In this document: in pieces, positions 8,548 through 18,232 of the stretch
Layout of the letters: every line of letters begins with the position of its first letter
How positions within the stretch are numbered: position 1 is the stretch's first letter
NCBI RefSeq assembly: GCF_003047105.1
Contig: NZ_CP028475.1
Location: forward strand, 2,480,001-2,544,000
Direction: 5' to 3'
Source: Celeribacter baekdonensis
Lineage (GTDB): Bacteria; Pseudomonadota; Alphaproteobacteria; Rhodobacterales; Rhodobacteraceae
Length of the DNA stretch: 64,000 nucleotides
The notes under the pieces: model-generated
What the model was told of the DNA's origin: nothing
What the model saw: the letters and a program-made list of their open reading frames with translations, nothing else
The model's database searches: none
Program-made: the position numbers and the translations under genes

Positions 8548-9582
8548 TTATTTCTGAATTTCGGTCCAGATCCGGGTATACAGTTCCTGCGTTTCCGGCG
8601 CGCAAAGTTCGGTGAAATACCCCGCATCCTCAAGCCCTTCAGGGATCACCAATTCAGGCGCACCGATCAAATCCGGGTCCATAAACGGTTCGGACCCGAT
8701 CGTCCCATTGGCATAGCGGCCAAAGTTCGAAATCAAAGCCGCATTTTCCGGGTCCATGACGAAGTTTTGGAACAGCTTGGCATTCTCCGGATTGCGCGCA
8801 TCTTTGAGCACGGCAATGGTGTCTTGCCAGACCGGATAGCCCTCTTTCGGGTAGCCATAGGCGAAGTTGGGATTGTCCGCCCGGATGCGCATCGACGCCC
8901 CGTTCCAGAACACGGACCCCAAAATATCTTCGTTGATGAACTTCTCAAAGGCTGGATAGTCGATCCCAATCCAGTCCTTTTTGGCTTCCAACATCCCGTC
9001 ACGCACTTTTTTCAAAAGCGTCAGATCGTCAGTGCACATCTCGCCGCCATAGTAAAAGATGGCAAGGTTCATCACATCCTGCATTTCCGGCACAACGTTG
9101 ATCTGGCCTTTCAACTCTTCTGGCGGATCAAGGAAGACCGCGGACGTGTTGATGTCGCCGTCATACGTACCGGTGTGAACCAACACACCCGTCGTGCCCC
9201 ATTGATACGGCACAGTGTAATGGCGGCCCGGATCCCAATCGACATCCACCCAGCGCGGGTCCACGTTGGAAAAATTTTCCATCTGATCCGGGCGCGTTTC
9301 CAACAACAGGCCCTCGCTGATGAAAACAGGAACAAAGCTGTGGGTCGGCACAACAATGTCAAACCCGTGACCGCCGGCTTTGACTTTCGCAAGCGCCGCA
9401 TCATTGCTGTCGTATTCGGTCAGGGTCACCTTGACATCATAGGTGGACTCAAACTTTTCGATCAATTCAGGTGAGGTGTAGTTGCCCCATGTGAAAATGT
9501 TGAGCTCGCCCTCGGCAAGAGCGGATTGAGCGGTCAGAGTGAGAGCGATCACACTGGTCTTAAGAAGCATTGTAGAGCGCAT
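8548..9582 (-). CDS. Polyamine-type ABC transporter substrate-binding protein (PotD/PotF-like)
   Basis: 344 residues with a signal peptide (MRSTMLLKTSVIALTLTAQS, cleavage after ALA). The mature protein begins with the family motif ELNIFTWGNYTSPELIEKFE. Tryptophans and acidic residues typical of spermidine/putrescine binders are present (TWGNY, YQWGTTG, FWNGASMR). It is the last gene of the operon ATPase - permease - permease - binding protein. Family members also bind agmatine, opines and other cationic amines, so polyamine is the best general call. Length is normal. Confidence 0.87.
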   Translation of the reverse strand: MRSTMLLKTSVIALTLTAQSALAEGELNIFTWGNYTSPELIEKFESTYDVKVTLTEYDSNDAALAKVKAGGHGFDIVVPTHSFVPVFISEGLLLETRPDQMENFSNVDPRWVDVDWDPGRHYTVPYQWGTTGVLVHTGTYDGDINTSAVFLDPPEELKGQINVVPEMQDVMNLAIFYYGGEMCTDDLTLLKKVRDGMLEAKKDWIGIDYPAFEKFINEDILGSVFWNGASMRIRADNPNFAYGYPKEGYPVWQDTIAVLKDARNPENAKLFQNFVMDPENAALISNFGRYANGTIGSEPFMDPDLIGAPELVIPEGLEDAGYFTELCAPETQELYTRIWTEIQK

Positions 9583-9608
9583 AATAGGGTGGTCCTCTGT
9601 TGGTCTTA

Positions 9609-10418
9609 TCAGTCTTGTTTTTTGCTGAGTAGGAAGATGCTGGTCACGATGACGACACTCAAAGCGAGCATCATCGCGGAGACCGCATAGACTTCCGGGG
9701 ATGTGCCACGGCGCAATTGGCCGAGCATAAAGGTGGGCAATGTTTCCTGCCCTGCCGATTTCACAAATTGAGAGATCACCACGTCATCCAAAGAGATGAC
9801 AAAGGCGAGCATGAAGCCACTGACAATGCCGGGCAACAAAAGCGGCAAGGTCACGCGGCGAAAGGTCAGCAAAGCCCCAGCATAGAGATCCGCCGCGGCC
9901 GCTTCCAAATTGCTGTCCATGCCCTCAAGCCGCGCCCGGATCGGCATATAGGCGAAGGGGATACAAAAGGTGGTGTGCGCCGCGATGATATACCCGAGGC
10001 CGCTCCACCCTGTCGCCCCTCGGATCAGGGCAAAGAGGATCAAAAGCGCAACCGCCAAGACAATTTCTGGCACCATCAAAGGTTGGCTGATGATCAGATA
10101 AATCCCTTTGCGCGCTTTGAACGTGGTCGAGCGTGTCGTGGCAAGACCCGCCATCGTCGCCACAATGGTTGCAATGCTGGCCGCCACCGAAGCGATCAGC
10201 AAGGAGCGCAAAGCGGCGTCGATGATCGCCTCATCATGTAACGCGCCAGAATACCAACGCCACGAAAACCCTTCCCACCGACCAAGCACATCGCCCGCAC
10301 TAAAGGAGTAAAAGATCAACACCGACAAAGGCAGGTAGAGAAAGAGGAACCCCGCCAGTGCAATCGGGGTGATGCCCGGCATGTAACGCACATTGAAACG
10401 CGTGGGAGCCTTACTCAT
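9609..10418 (-). CDS. Polyamine-type ABC transporter permease (PotC-like)
   Basis: This 269-residue inner-membrane permease has about six membrane segments. The EAA loop that contacts the ATPase reads DLYAGALLTFRRVTLPLLLPGI (residues about 169-190), typical of the BPD_transp_1 family. The region FVISLDDVVISQFVKSAG matches PotC. Its start overlaps the end of the upstream permease by eight bases, consistent with coupled translation. It works with the PotB-like partner encoded immediately upstream. Confidence 0.88.
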   Translation of the reverse strand: MSKAPTRFNVRYMPGITPIALAGFLFLYLPLSVLIFYSFSAGDVLGRWEGFSWRWYSGALHDEAIIDAALRSLLIASVAASIATIVATMAGLATTRSTTFKARKGIYLIISQPLMVPEIVLAVALLILFALIRGATGWSGLGYIIAAHTTFCIPFAYMPIRARLEGMDSNLEAAAADLYAGALLTFRRVTLPLLLPGIVSGFMLAFVISLDDVVISQFVKSAGQETLPTFMLGQLRRGTSPEVYAVSAMMLALSVVIVTSIFLLSKKQD

Positions 10419-11376
10419 GGGATGTCTCCTCCTTGCCTGTCACCGCAACATAGTAAAACAGAATACCGATAATCATGAGCATCAGGGTCAGCGACAACGC
10501 AGCCCCCAAAGGCCAATTGCGGCCTTGGCCAAATTGCAGCTCAATCAAGTTTCCGATCATCAGATTGCCGCCCCCGCCAAGAATGCGCGGGGTCACGTAA
10601 TCACCAAGAGAGGGCACAAAGACCAGAATGGCGCCCGCAATTACACCGGGTTTGATCATCGGCAAAACGACGCGACGAAACGCGGTCCAACGGGTGGCGT
10701 AGAGGTCGTAGCACGCCTCCAAAAGGTTGAAATCCAACCGCTCAACCGAGGCATAGACCGGCAATACCATCAGCGGCAAATAGACATAGGTCATGCCCAT
10801 CCCAATGGCGAAATCCGTGAACAGGATCTGGACCGGTTCATGGATGATACCGATTTTCATCAAGGTCGCATTGATGATGCCATCTTTGCGAATGATCTCC
10901 ATAATCGCGATGGTGCGGATCAACAGGCTGGTCCAAAACGGGATGGTGATCAGAAACAGCCACAGGTTACGGATGCGCCGGGGTCGGGTTGCAATGAAAT
11001 AGGCGATCGGCACACCAACCATAAGCGTGAGAGTGGTGGTGATGAGCGACAGTTTGATTGAGCGCCAAAAAATCGACAGATGCGCATCGGCAAGGCTCAG
11101 AGTGCCATCGAAAATATCGCGCTGTGCGATCACTTCCAACCATGCTGCGCCAGAAAAATGCCACACGACACCACCGTAGGTGTCTTTTTCAAGAAGTGAA
11201 AAAGCCAACACCACGCCCAAAGGCACAAGCGATAAAAGCGTGACGATGATCAAAGCCGGGGCGGACAAAAGCCACCGGCGGCGGTGATCCGTCTTTTCGT
11301 GTTCTGCCTCAGCACGCGACAGACGACGTCTTGCGCCTTTTGCGGGGGAGGACAGTTCGGCTGCAATATCGCTCAT
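10411..11376 (-). CDS. Polyamine-type ABC transporter permease (PotB-like)
   Basis: This 321-residue permease has a long cytoplasmic N-terminus (about 30 charged residues) and six membrane segments. The EAA loop reads [22 protein letters not shown], and the motif [11 protein letters not shown] is characteristic of PotB/PotH. The ATG overlaps the stop of the ATPase gene (ATGA). It forms the heterodimeric channel with the downstream PotC-like protein. The C-terminus ends in a short charged tail. Confidence 0.88.
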   Translation of the reverse strand: MSDIAAELSSPAKGARRRLSRAEAEHEKTDHRRRWLLSAPALIIVTLLSLVPLGVVLAFSLLEKDTYGGVVWHFSGAAWLEVIAQRDIFDGTLSLADAHLSIFWRSIKLSLITTTLTLMVGVPIAYFIATRPRRIRNLWLFLITIPFWTSLLIRTIAIMEIIRKDGIINATLMKIGIIHEPVQILFTDFAIGMGMTYVYLPLMVLPVYASVERLDFNLLEACYDLYATRWTAFRRVVLPMIKPGVIAGAILVFVPSLGDYVTPRILGGGGNLMIGNLIELQFGQGRNWPLGAALSLTLMLMIIGILFYYVAVTGKEETSHE

Positions 11377-12452
11377 CCGTGTACGAGCCTCACGGCTTGA
11401 CGCGGCACACTCAGTTGCGTGCGATCCCCCTGCGCAAGCGTGGTCAACAACGGGTTGGCGTTTTGCAACCGCGCCACCATCGGGAAACCATCATCAAGTT
11501 TCACATGCACCTGCGTGTCCGTGCCGATGTAGACAATATTCTCGACCGTGCCGTCAAAACACATGCAATCGCTGCCCTCAATCGGACTCCCAAGACAGAT
11601 TTTTTCGGGCCGGATCAAGACTGACAGATCACCGGTCTCATGGCTGGAAATCGTCTGTTGCATGCGGTGCCTACCTGCAATCAGCAACTCCGCATTGTCG
11701 CCCGTTTGGGTGACGATTTTGGCGTCCAAATAGTTGCTTTCCCCGATAAAATCGGCAACAAAGCGATCTTCGGGGGCTTCATACAAAGTGCGCGGAGCCG
11801 CGATTTGATGGATATGCCCGGCTTTCATCACCGCGATCCGATCCGACATTGTCAGGGCTTCTTCTTGGTCATGGGTCACAAAAACAAAGGTGATCCCCGT
11901 CTCGACCTGCAACCGTTTCAATTCGATCTGCATCTCTTTGCGCAGCTTGAGATCCAAGGCTGACAGCGGTTCGTCGAGCAATAAAATACGCGGGTGCGGC
12001 GCCAAAGCGCGGGCCAGGGCCACACGTTGCTGTTGCCCGCCAGAGAGGGCCGAAATTTTGCGATGACGCAGATGATCCATCTGCACCAACTCCAACATCC
12101 GATCGACCGTCTCGGTGATTTCTTTGCGCGGCTTATGGAGAGTCTCAAGGCCAAAGGCGATGTTTTCCGCCACGGTCATGTGCGGGAAGAGAGCATAGTT
12201 TTGAAAGACAGTGTTGATCGGACGCTTGTTCGGCGGAAGATGACTGATGTCCATTCCGTCCAAAATGATCTCACCACCGCTGGGTGCTTCAAACCCCGCG
12301 ATCAAACGCAACAAGGTTGTTTTACCACAGCCCGATGGACCTAGAAGCGTAAAGAACTCCCCCTCGCCAATCGTGAGATCTGTATTCTGTAGGGCCTGAT
12401 AAGCCCCCGGTCCCGTTCCGTAGACTTTGGAAACCGTCTTGAGTTCAATCAT
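11373..12452 (-). CDS. Polyamine-type ABC transporter ATPase (PotA-like)
   Basis: 359 residues. The N-terminal ATPase has Walker [17 protein letters not shown] (about residues 36-51), Q-loop [11 protein letters not shown], signature [15 protein letters not shown] and Walker [12 protein letters not shown], followed by the switch histidine in [10 protein letters not shown]. The C-terminal part (about 240-359) is a TOBE-type regulatory domain. It is the first gene of the operon and powers the permeases downstream. The promoter lies in the shared gap with the divergent TetR gene, which probably regulates it. Confidence 0.9.
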   Translation of the reverse strand: MIELKTVSKVYGTGPGAYQALQNTDLTIGEGEFFTLLGPSGCGKTTLLRLIAGFEAPSGGEIILDGMDISHLPPNKRPINTVFQNYALFPHMTVAENIAFGLETLHKPRKEITETVDRMLELVQMDHLRHRKISALSGGQQQRVALARALAPHPRILLLDEPLSALDLKLRKEMQIELKRLQVETGITFVFVTHDQEEALTMSDRIAVMKAGHIHQIAAPRTLYEAPEDRFVADFIGESNYLDAKIVTQTGDNAELLIAGRHRMQQTISSHETGDLSVLIRPEKICLGSPIEGSDCMCFDGTVENIVYIGTDTQVHVKLDDGFPMVARLQNANPLLTTLAQGDRTQLSVPRQAVRLVHG

Positions 12453-12503
12453 TTTTATACCCGTGAACCTTACGGTCCCCTTTTTCCCTGTGTTGAAAAT
12501 TCG

Positions 12504-12530
12504 TATTGACGCAAATGTTTTTAGTCAATA
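12504..12530. promoter_or_regulatory. Candidate operator for the TetR regulator, with overlapping promoter
   Basis: TATTGAC at 12504-12510 and GTCAATA at 12524-12530 form a 7-base-arm inverted repeat with a 13-base spacer in the 112-base gap between the divergent potA-like and tetR genes. TTGACG at 12506 followed after 17 bases by TAAAAA fits -35/-10 elements for the TetR gene, so a bound repressor would block it. The assignment is by position and symmetry only. Confidence 0.45.
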
Positions 12531-12564
12531 AAAAATTTTATATGATAAACAAATTGGACAAAAC

Positions 12565-13275
12565 ATGACGCCGGTCACGCCGCAGAATGCTGAAAATATA
12601 AGCGCCGAAAAACCGCACGCGCCCGGCTTGCGGGATCGTAAAAAGGCAATGCGTCGTGAAGAAATTCTCTCTCACGCCAAACACCTGTTTGCGGAACAGG
12701 GCATCAATGCCACGACGATGGGAGACATTGCCGAAGCCGCAAACGTCTCGCCGCCCACTGTGTTCAACTATTTCGGCAACAAAGACGGCATCCTGATCGC
12801 ACTGATCACCGAAGGCTCGCGAAAAGCCATTGCACATGACATCTCGATGGTGCCACGCACGGACGCGGATTTTGCATCCATTGTCATGGACACGTTGGTG
12901 ACGGTCTCCACCGGCACATTGGGCATCGCTGGCAAACGCGTTTGGCGCTATTCCGAAGCCGCCACGATCCGCCACCCAAACACTGAACTCGCACGCGAAT
13001 ACACCCGTGTTGACAACAAACTTCTACACGCTCTGAAACAGTTTATCGGCTATTATGACATCACCCTGCGTGCCGGGACGCCTGCAGACACGGACTTCCT
13101 CGCCGAATTGATTTTTGGCGTCTGGAACGCTGAATTCTTTGCCCTCATCAAAGACGAAGAGATGGATATCGCCACCCACAAAGAGCGACTGTCCGCCCGC
13201 ATCCGCCCCCTCATTCAACTGCTGTTCGACGATGCGTTTCTCGCCTCGCCGGTTCTCAAACCAATAAGGCTCTGA
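12565..13275 (+). CDS. TetR-family transcriptional regulator
   Basis: 236 residues. The N-terminal helix-turn-helix (about residues 33-80) contains the family pattern ILSHAKHLFAEQGINATTMG and PTVFNYFGNKDGIL. The C-terminal ligand-binding domain is all-helical and not recognisable to a subfamily. It lies 3 bases before an amidohydrolase gene, so the two are co-transcribed, and is divergent from the polyamine-type transporter. It probably senses a substrate or product of that transporter/amidohydrolase pair. Confidence 0.88.
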   Translation: MTPVTPQNAENISAEKPHAPGLRDRKKAMRREEILSHAKHLFAEQGINATTMGDIAEAANVSPPTVFNYFGNKDGILIALITEGSRKAIAHDISMVPRTDADFASIVMDTLVTVSTGTLGIAGKRVWRYSEAATIRHPNTELAREYTRVDNKLLHALKQFIGYYDITLRAGTPADTDFLAELIFGVWNAEFFALIKDEEMDIATHKERLSARIRPLIQLLFDDAFLASPVLKPIRL

Positions 13276-13278
13276 CAC

Positions 13279-14943
13279 ATGGCCACCGCCGACCTAATCC
13301 TTTGCAACGCCCGCGTTTTGACCATGGATTCTGACATGCCCCACGCGGAAGCTGTGGCCCTCTCTGGACATAAAATCCTTGCCGTTGGCACAACATCTGA
13401 GATCGAAGCCCTGGCTGGGCCAAGCACGCGCCGCATCGACGGCATGGGCAACACGCTTTTGCCCGGTTTTGTTGAATCTCATCTACATGTCTTTAGTGGC
13501 GCTTATGGTCGAAAGTTGCTTCAACTTGCCCCTATTACGGGCCGCGACGCGTTGCACAAAGCCGTGCGGCAATTCTCCGATGCCAACCCTGACGAAGGCC
13601 TGTTGATCGGACAGGGCACCCCCTACGGCATCCTCGAAGAGGACGGGCCCATCACCCGTCAAAAACTCGACGAAATGGAGCCGGTGCGCCCCCTTATCCT
13701 TATGGCGTTCGATTTCCACACTGCTTGGGCCAACACGCCCGCATTAAAAGCGGCCGGCCTCTTTAACGGTCGCGATGTGGGCCCAGGCAATGAAGTTGTC
13801 GTCGACCAAGAGGGGCTTGCCACCGGAGAATTGCGCGAAAAAAACGCCTATTTGCCTGTGCTCAACTTGCGCACCTCTGGTGGGCGCGAAATGTTGGGCA
13901 TGTCGGGGGATGAACCCGAAACGCCGCCCTCCGCGCAAGAGCGTGCCGATGACATCGCCGTCCTCAAAGAAGGTCTGCGCTATTGCGCCGCCCAAGGCAT
14001 CACTGCCGTCCACAATATGGATGGCAATCGCTATATGATGGAGCTTTTGCGCGAGATTGAGCTTGAGGGTGAAATGGCCTGCCGGGTCGAAGTGCCCTAC
14101 CACTTCACCGAAGGCAAACCGCTTCCCATCCTCGAAGAGGCCAGCCGCATGAGCGCGGATTTCAACAGCGACATGCTCAAATCCGGGCGCGTTAAAATCT
14201 TTGTCGATGGGGTTTTGGAAAGCGGCACGGCCTATATGCTTGACGATTACGCCAATGCCCCCGGATGGAAAGGCGATCCGATTTTTGACACCGAGGCCTT
14301 CGCCAAGGCGGCGATCGAGATTGATCGGCGCGGCTTGCAAATCTCCGTTCACGCGATTGGCGATGGCGCGGTGCGGATCGTGCTTGATGGCTATGAGGCC
14401 GCACAAAAGGCCAATGGTGCGCGCGACAGCCGTCACCGGATTGAGCACATCGAGGTCTATCATCCCGATGATCTGCCACGTTTCGCAGAGTTGGGCGTCA
14501 TCGCCTCCATGCAGCCGCAACACCCGCCGGGCACCTTGGGCTTGCCGTTGGAACCCGGCATCTCCGCCATCGGGCGGGCGCGCTGGCCCTATGCCTATGC
14601 GTGGCGCGATATTGTCGACACCGGCACGGCCTATTGTTTTTCTTCGGATTGGCCGATTGTCGCCGTCGAACCGCTCATCGGCCTTCAGGCGACGCAGATC
14701 CGCACCCCTTGGGCCGACGACATGCCAGATCAACGCGTAAGCTTGCACGAGGCGCTCGAGGGCTACACATGGCGTGGCGCCTATGCCAGTTTCATGGAGG
14801 ATCGCACCGGGCGCATTCGTCCCGGCATGCTGGCCGATCTGGTGCTTCTGGGTGGGGATATTGAGGCGGTTGTGCCCGATGCCTTCCCCGCGCTTGGTCC
14901 GGTGCTGACCATCTGCGACGGTAAAATCACCTTTGAGGCGTAA
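13279..14943 (+). CDS. YtcJ-type metal-dependent amidohydrolase (Amidohydro_3)
   Basis: 554 residues. It belongs to the amidohydrolase superfamily, subgroup 3: metal-site HxH in GFVESHLHVFSGA (about residues 66-72), a further histidine in ISVHAIGDGAVR, HRIEHIEVYHPDD, the substrate-loop MQPQHP, and the late aspartate in SSDWPIV. There is no signal peptide, so it is cytoplasmic. Such enzymes hydrolyse amide or ester bonds of small molecules (N-substituted formamide deformylase is one characterised member). Its partnership with the TetR gene and the adjacent transporter suggests it opens an imported N-acyl or amide compound. The true substrate is unknown. Confidence 0.85.
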   Translation: MATADLILCNARVLTMDSDMPHAEAVALSGHKILAVGTTSEIEALAGPSTRRIDGMGNTLLPGFVESHLHVFSGAYGRKLLQLAPITGRDALHKAVRQFSDANPDEGLLIGQGTPYGILEEDGPITRQKLDEMEPVRPLILMAFDFHTAWANTPALKAAGLFNGRDVGPGNEVVVDQEGLATGELREKNAYLPVLNLRTSGGREMLGMSGDEPETPPSAQERADDIAVLKEGLRYCAAQGITAVHNMDGNRYMMELLREIELEGEMACRVEVPYHFTEGKPLPILEEASRMSADFNSDMLKSGRVKIFVDGVLESGTAYMLDDYANAPGWKGDPIFDTEAFAKAAIEIDRRGLQISVHAIGDGAVRIVLDGYEAAQKANGARDSRHRIEHIEVYHPDDLPRFAELGVIASMQPQHPPGTLGLPLEPGISAIGRARWPYAYAWRDIVDTGTAYCFSSDWPIVAVEPLIGLQATQIRTPWADDMPDQRVSLHEALEGYTWRGAYASFMEDRTGRIRPGMLADLVLLGGDIEAVVPDAFPALGPVLTICDGKITFEA

Positions 14944-14979
14944 GCCGCAAATAAGGCCAAACACAAAAATGGGACGCGA

Positions 14980-15444
14980 TCAAATGACCGCTTCCCACAA
15001 TTCGATATAGACATGCTCATCGTCGCCGGGTTCCGCCATCGCCGTGCCGAAAAACACCGCTTTGCCAAGCCACTCATGCGGACCTTTGGGCACTTCAAAC
15101 GAAGCACGCGTGCGTCCCAAAAAGGCACCGTCTTCTTGCTCGACCATTCGGCCAGCGTTCAGGATCGACACCACCGTACCATCGCGCAACCGGATCAGAT
15201 AGCGCGCCTCAACGGCGTAGGAGCCATCCGGCAATCCAATCGCCCAATCCGCCCCGCCTGAGATGATCTCTCCTTCAAGACCGTCCCCCTTCAAAACACC
15301 CCCTGTGATCGGGAAAAACGCGCGTTTGGTGCCGTGGCTGGTTTCGAATTCTTCCGCCGGACCAAGATCCGCGCGAATGGCCGCGCGGAACACCATCTCT
15401 GGCTTGGTCAATGGACGATCAGCTCCCAGATCAACACAGCTCAT
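14980..15444 (-). CDS. DUF3237 family protein
   Basis: 154 residues matching the DUF3237 pattern by eye: a beta-rich protein with PITGGVLKGDGLEGEIISGGADW in the centre (quoted in part) and RARYLI/IRLRDGTVV-like strands. No catalytic role is established for the family. It is found in amine, aromatic and fatty-acid catabolic operons. Its ATG overlaps the stop of the glutamine amidotransferase gene, so it is the last gene of the five-gene minus-strand operon. A calycin-like ligand-binding role is possible but unproven. Confidence 0.8.
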   Translation of the reverse strand: MSCVDLGADRPLTKPEMVFRAAIRADLGPAEEFETSHGTKRAFFPITGGVLKGDGLEGEIISGGADWAIGLPDGSYAVEARYLIRLRDGTVVSILNAGRMVEQEDGAFLGRTRASFEVPKGPHEWLGKAVFFGTAMAEPGDDEHVYIELWEAVI

Positions 15445-16139
15445 GAGGCTTTTTTGCTCACAGCCTGCCGCGGCCGTTTGAAAAACTCGGTGAACATATC
15501 CGCCAACTCAGTTGTCGCCAAATCAGAAGACAGCCTATCCTTGGCCGCTTGCGCCACCTCAGGCGGCAACACCTCGCCGCGAGAGGCCAAAAGAGCGGCC
15601 ATGAAAGGGGCGTTAAACTCGGGATGTGGCTGCACGGTCAGGGCCTTGTCTCCATAGGCCAACATCGCATTGGCACAGAAATCGGTTTTCCCGATCACCT
15701 GCGCCTCTGTCGGAGCGACTGTCACCTGATCTTGGTGCCATGCCATCAGACGCTTTGGCCCTGCGTCGCTGTTATAGGTTTCAGTCCCAACGGACCAGCC
15801 GCCATCAAACTTTTCGACTTTGCCACCAAGCGCCTGCGCCAAGATCTGATGACCGAAACACACGCCAACAATCGGACGGCCCGCCGCATAGGCCGCGCGC
15901 AAAAACTCTTCGAGCGGGGCGATCCACGGGTGATCTTCATAGGCGCCAAAGCGCGACCCGGTGATCAACCAGCCATCGGCATCATCAATCGAGTTCGGAA
16001 ACACCCCGTCCAACACAGGATAGGTTTCAAAGGTAAACCCCCGCCCGGCCAAAAGCGTGCGAAACATACCGTCATAATCGCCATGTTCTGCGATAAGATC
16101 ATCCGGGGCACGACCAGTCTGCAGGATGCCTATTTTCAT
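15441..16139 (-). CDS. Class I glutamine amidotransferase-like hydrolase
   Basis: 232 residues. The nucleophile elbow GVCFGHQ holds Cys94; the rest of the triad is His172 and Glu174 in VQPHPEF. This is the GMP-synthase-type GATase fold without a synthetase partner domain. In putrescine catabolism a related enzyme (PuuD) hydrolyses gamma-glutamyl amides, and here the gene sits beside a class III aminotransferase and opposite a glutamine-synthetase-like ligase and aldehyde dehydrogenase. I therefore infer a gamma-glutamyl hydrolase role. The overlaps with both neighbours (ATGA each side) show tight coupling. Confidence 0.85.
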   Translation of the reverse strand: MKIGILQTGRAPDDLIAEHGDYDGMFRTLLAGRGFTFETYPVLDGVFPNSIDDADGWLITGSRFGAYEDHPWIAPLEEFLRAAYAAGRPIVGVCFGHQILAQALGGKVEKFDGGWSVGTETYNSDAGPKRLMAWHQDQVTVAPTEAQVIGKTDFCANAMLAYGDKALTVQPHPEFNAPFMAALLASRGEVLPPEVAQAAKDRLSSDLATTELADMFTEFFKRPRQAVSKKAS

Positions 16140-17521
16140 GTCATCAAAGCCTCTAATTCAGGGGTGGCAGCGTCAAGCGCGCGGGCATAGCGATCCGCCG
16201 CTTCGATGATTTCCTGTTCTGTCACACAGAGCGGCGGAGAAAAGGATGTCACCGGCAAGAACGGCAAAGCCCGCGTCAACACGCCCATTTTGGCTGCATG
16301 TTTGGCAACGATTTTATGCGGGGCAGCGCCCTCTGGGAAGCCGGAGAATTCAACCGCGATCATAAGACCCACACCGCGAATATCACCCACAAACGGGCTA
16401 TCGCCCACGCGAGATCGCAGCGCCTCAAGCAACACCGGACCTAAGGTGGCGGAGCGGTCGACCATGTTCTCTTTTTCCAACACATCAAGGTTGGCCAAAG
16501 CAATCGCCGCCCCGACCGGATGGCCCGAATAGGTGAACCCGTGCATGAGGACACCCATTTCCTCAGAGGCGCCTTCGAACACCTCCCACATCCGGTTCGA
16601 GATGATCGAGGCAGACATCGGGAAATAGGCGCTGGTCAGGCCTTTGGCGAGGGACACAATGTCCGGGCGCATGCCGCAGGTTTCTGAGCCGAACCATTTG
16701 CCCGTGCGGCCAAAGCCGGTGATCACCTCGTCGGCAATCAACAGAATATCGTGTTTGTCCAACACCGCTTGGAGCTTCTCGAAATACCCCTCCGGCGGCA
16801 GGAACACACCCCCCGTGCCCATGACAGGCTCGGCGATGAACGCACCGATGGTATCGGCCCCTTCCGCGGCAATCATCGCTTCGAGATCTGCAATCAAACG
16901 GTCGGTATATGCGACCTCGCTTTCACCCTCTTTGCCGTATTTGAAATAATGCGCACAGCTGGTGTGGCGCACCGTGTCGAGCGGCATGTCAAAAGCAGTG
17001 TGATAAGATTTGATCCCGGTCAAACTGCCCGAGGCCAAGGTCAGACCATGATAGGCCCCTTCACGGGCAATGATCTTTTTCTTACTCGGTTTGCCGCGCA
17101 GATTGTTGTAATAGTTCACCAATTTGACCGCAGTATCATTGGCGTCTGAGCCGGACGTGCCAAAGAACACGCGGGCCATATCGGACCCCGGCACAGTGTC
17201 GCGATAGAGGTTCAAAAGTCGATCCGCCAAACGAATGGTCGGTTCCGCCGACGCCCCGGCAAAGAAGTGCTGAAAACTCAGATTTTGCAGGGCTTCGGCA
17301 CCGGCCTCAACCAATTCTTTGCGCCCGTAACCCACATTGACGCACCACAGACCCGCCCCCATATCAAGCTGGGTTTCGCCGGTGTCACGCGTCACCGTCA
17401 CGCCCTTGGCGGAGGTGTAAATCGTTGGGCCGTTCTTTTGCAGATCGCTGATCGAACTGACCGGATGGAAAAAGCTCATCTGGTCCATTTGGATCAAAGA
17501 AAGATTTGCGCGTTCAGTCAT
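16136..17521 (-). CDS. Class III PLP-dependent aminotransferase
   Basis: 461 residues, standard length for the omega-amino acid/polyamine aminotransferase group. Visible features are GTSGSDANDTAVKL (phosphate binding), GAYHGLTLASGSLTG, the PLP-ring aspartate Asp264 in LIADEVITGFGRTG, and the Schiff-base lysine Lys293 in SLAKGLTSAYFP. It transfers an amino group, typically from an omega-amino acid or diamine to pyruvate or 2-oxoglutarate. It stands between the racemase-like gene (12-base gap) and the amidotransferase (overlap), so it likely acts on an amine or amino acid of the same pathway. The donor is not determined. Confidence 0.9.
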   Translation of the reverse strand: MTERANLSLIQMDQMSFFHPVSSISDLQKNGPTIYTSAKGVTVTRDTGETQLDMGAGLWCVNVGYGRKELVEAGAEALQNLSFQHFFAGASAEPTIRLADRLLNLYRDTVPGSDMARVFFGTSGSDANDTAVKLVNYYNNLRGKPSKKKIIAREGAYHGLTLASGSLTGIKSYHTAFDMPLDTVRHTSCAHYFKYGKEGESEVAYTDRLIADLEAMIAAEGADTIGAFIAEPVMGTGGVFLPPEGYFEKLQAVLDKHDILLIADEVITGFGRTGKWFGSETCGMRPDIVSLAKGLTSAYFPMSASIISNRMWEVFEGASEEMGVLMHGFTYSGHPVGAAIALANLDVLEKENMVDRSATLGPVLLEALRSRVGDSPFVGDIRGVGLMIAVEFSGFPEGAAPHKIVAKHAAKMGVLTRALPFLPVTSFSPPLCVTEQEIIEAADRYARALDAATPELEALMT

Positions 17522-17533
17522 ACTGCGGTCCTT

Positions 17534-18232
17534 TCAGGGCAAAGAGACCAGCCGGCGCAAAGCACGCACAGCACTGTCGGGGGTTGTGATCACGGGACAA
17601 TCGACCTGCGATTGCAAAAGGGGTGCGGCGCGGGCCAGACTGAATTGCCCAAGCAAGATAACATCTTGCGTGCCAAGATCGCGGCAGGCCGCAAGGACAG
17701 TGGCGTCATGCCCAGCCCCATCACCCGCCTTGAGCGCGGCCAATGCGCCCTCAGCCAAAATCGGCGTTATGTCGATGGTCTTACCCTGTGTTGCTGCCAT
17801 TTCCTCAAGCTCACGCGACAATGCGGGCAGCGAGGGCGGAAAGGTCACGACCAAGGCGATGCGCGTGCCGATGCCGAGCGCCTCAGCAAAGGCCGCCTCA
17901 TTGGGGCGGAACACAGGAATGTCGAGGTCGGATTTCACCGCCTCAATTGCCGGACCAAAAGCCGAACAGGTGAACAGAATTGCTTGGGTGTCATTGGGTC
18001 CAGTGCCCGCAGCGGCATAGCGGCCAAGGGTCAAAAACCGATCCATCATGGCCTGATCCAACTGACCCGCCTCGGCCAAATCCCCGGACAGAGACGCGTC
18101 CAACAGATCGGCGGGCTTGGCCTCAGGCCAGAGCCGCGCAAACGCATCGCGGATCGGCAAGACCGATTCTTCGAGCGCATGGATCAACCCGATCCGGGGG
18201 CCAGATGGAGAGGGCGTTGTGACATCAGACAT
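17534..18232 (-). CDS. Asp/Glu racemase-superfamily protein with only one catalytic cysteine
   Basis: 232 residues of the aspartate/glutamate/hydantoin racemase fold. The first-half cysteine is present (Cys89 in ILFTCSAFGP). The position where two-cysteine racemases have the second is glutamine in VILLGQFSLARAA (Gln196). Loss of one cysteine is known in decarboxylase or isomerase members of the superfamily, so a true racemase activity is doubtful. The gene overlaps the dehydrogenase upstream by eight bases. It could instead be a maleate-isomerase- or arylmalonate-decarboxylase-like enzyme, but no family-specific residues settle this. Confidence 0.8.
   Translation of the reverse strand: MSDVTTPSPSGPRIGLIHALEESVLPIRDAFARLWPEAKPADLLDASLSGDLAEAGQLDQAMMDRFLTLGRYAAAGTGPNDTQAILFTCSAFGPAIEAVKSDLDIPVFRPNEAAFAEALGIGTRIALVVTFPPSLPALSRELEEMAATQGKTIDITPILAEGALAALKAGDGAGHDATVLAACRDLGTQDVILLGQFSLARAAPLLQSQVDCPVITTPDSAVRALRRLVSLP

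Noticed and set aside
13744..14964. 406-codon minus-strand open frame opposite the amidohydrolase
   Set aside because: It is the mirror of a well-supported gene with clear metal-site motifs, its own translation is rich in His/Arg/Gly without any domain, and it has no ribosome site.
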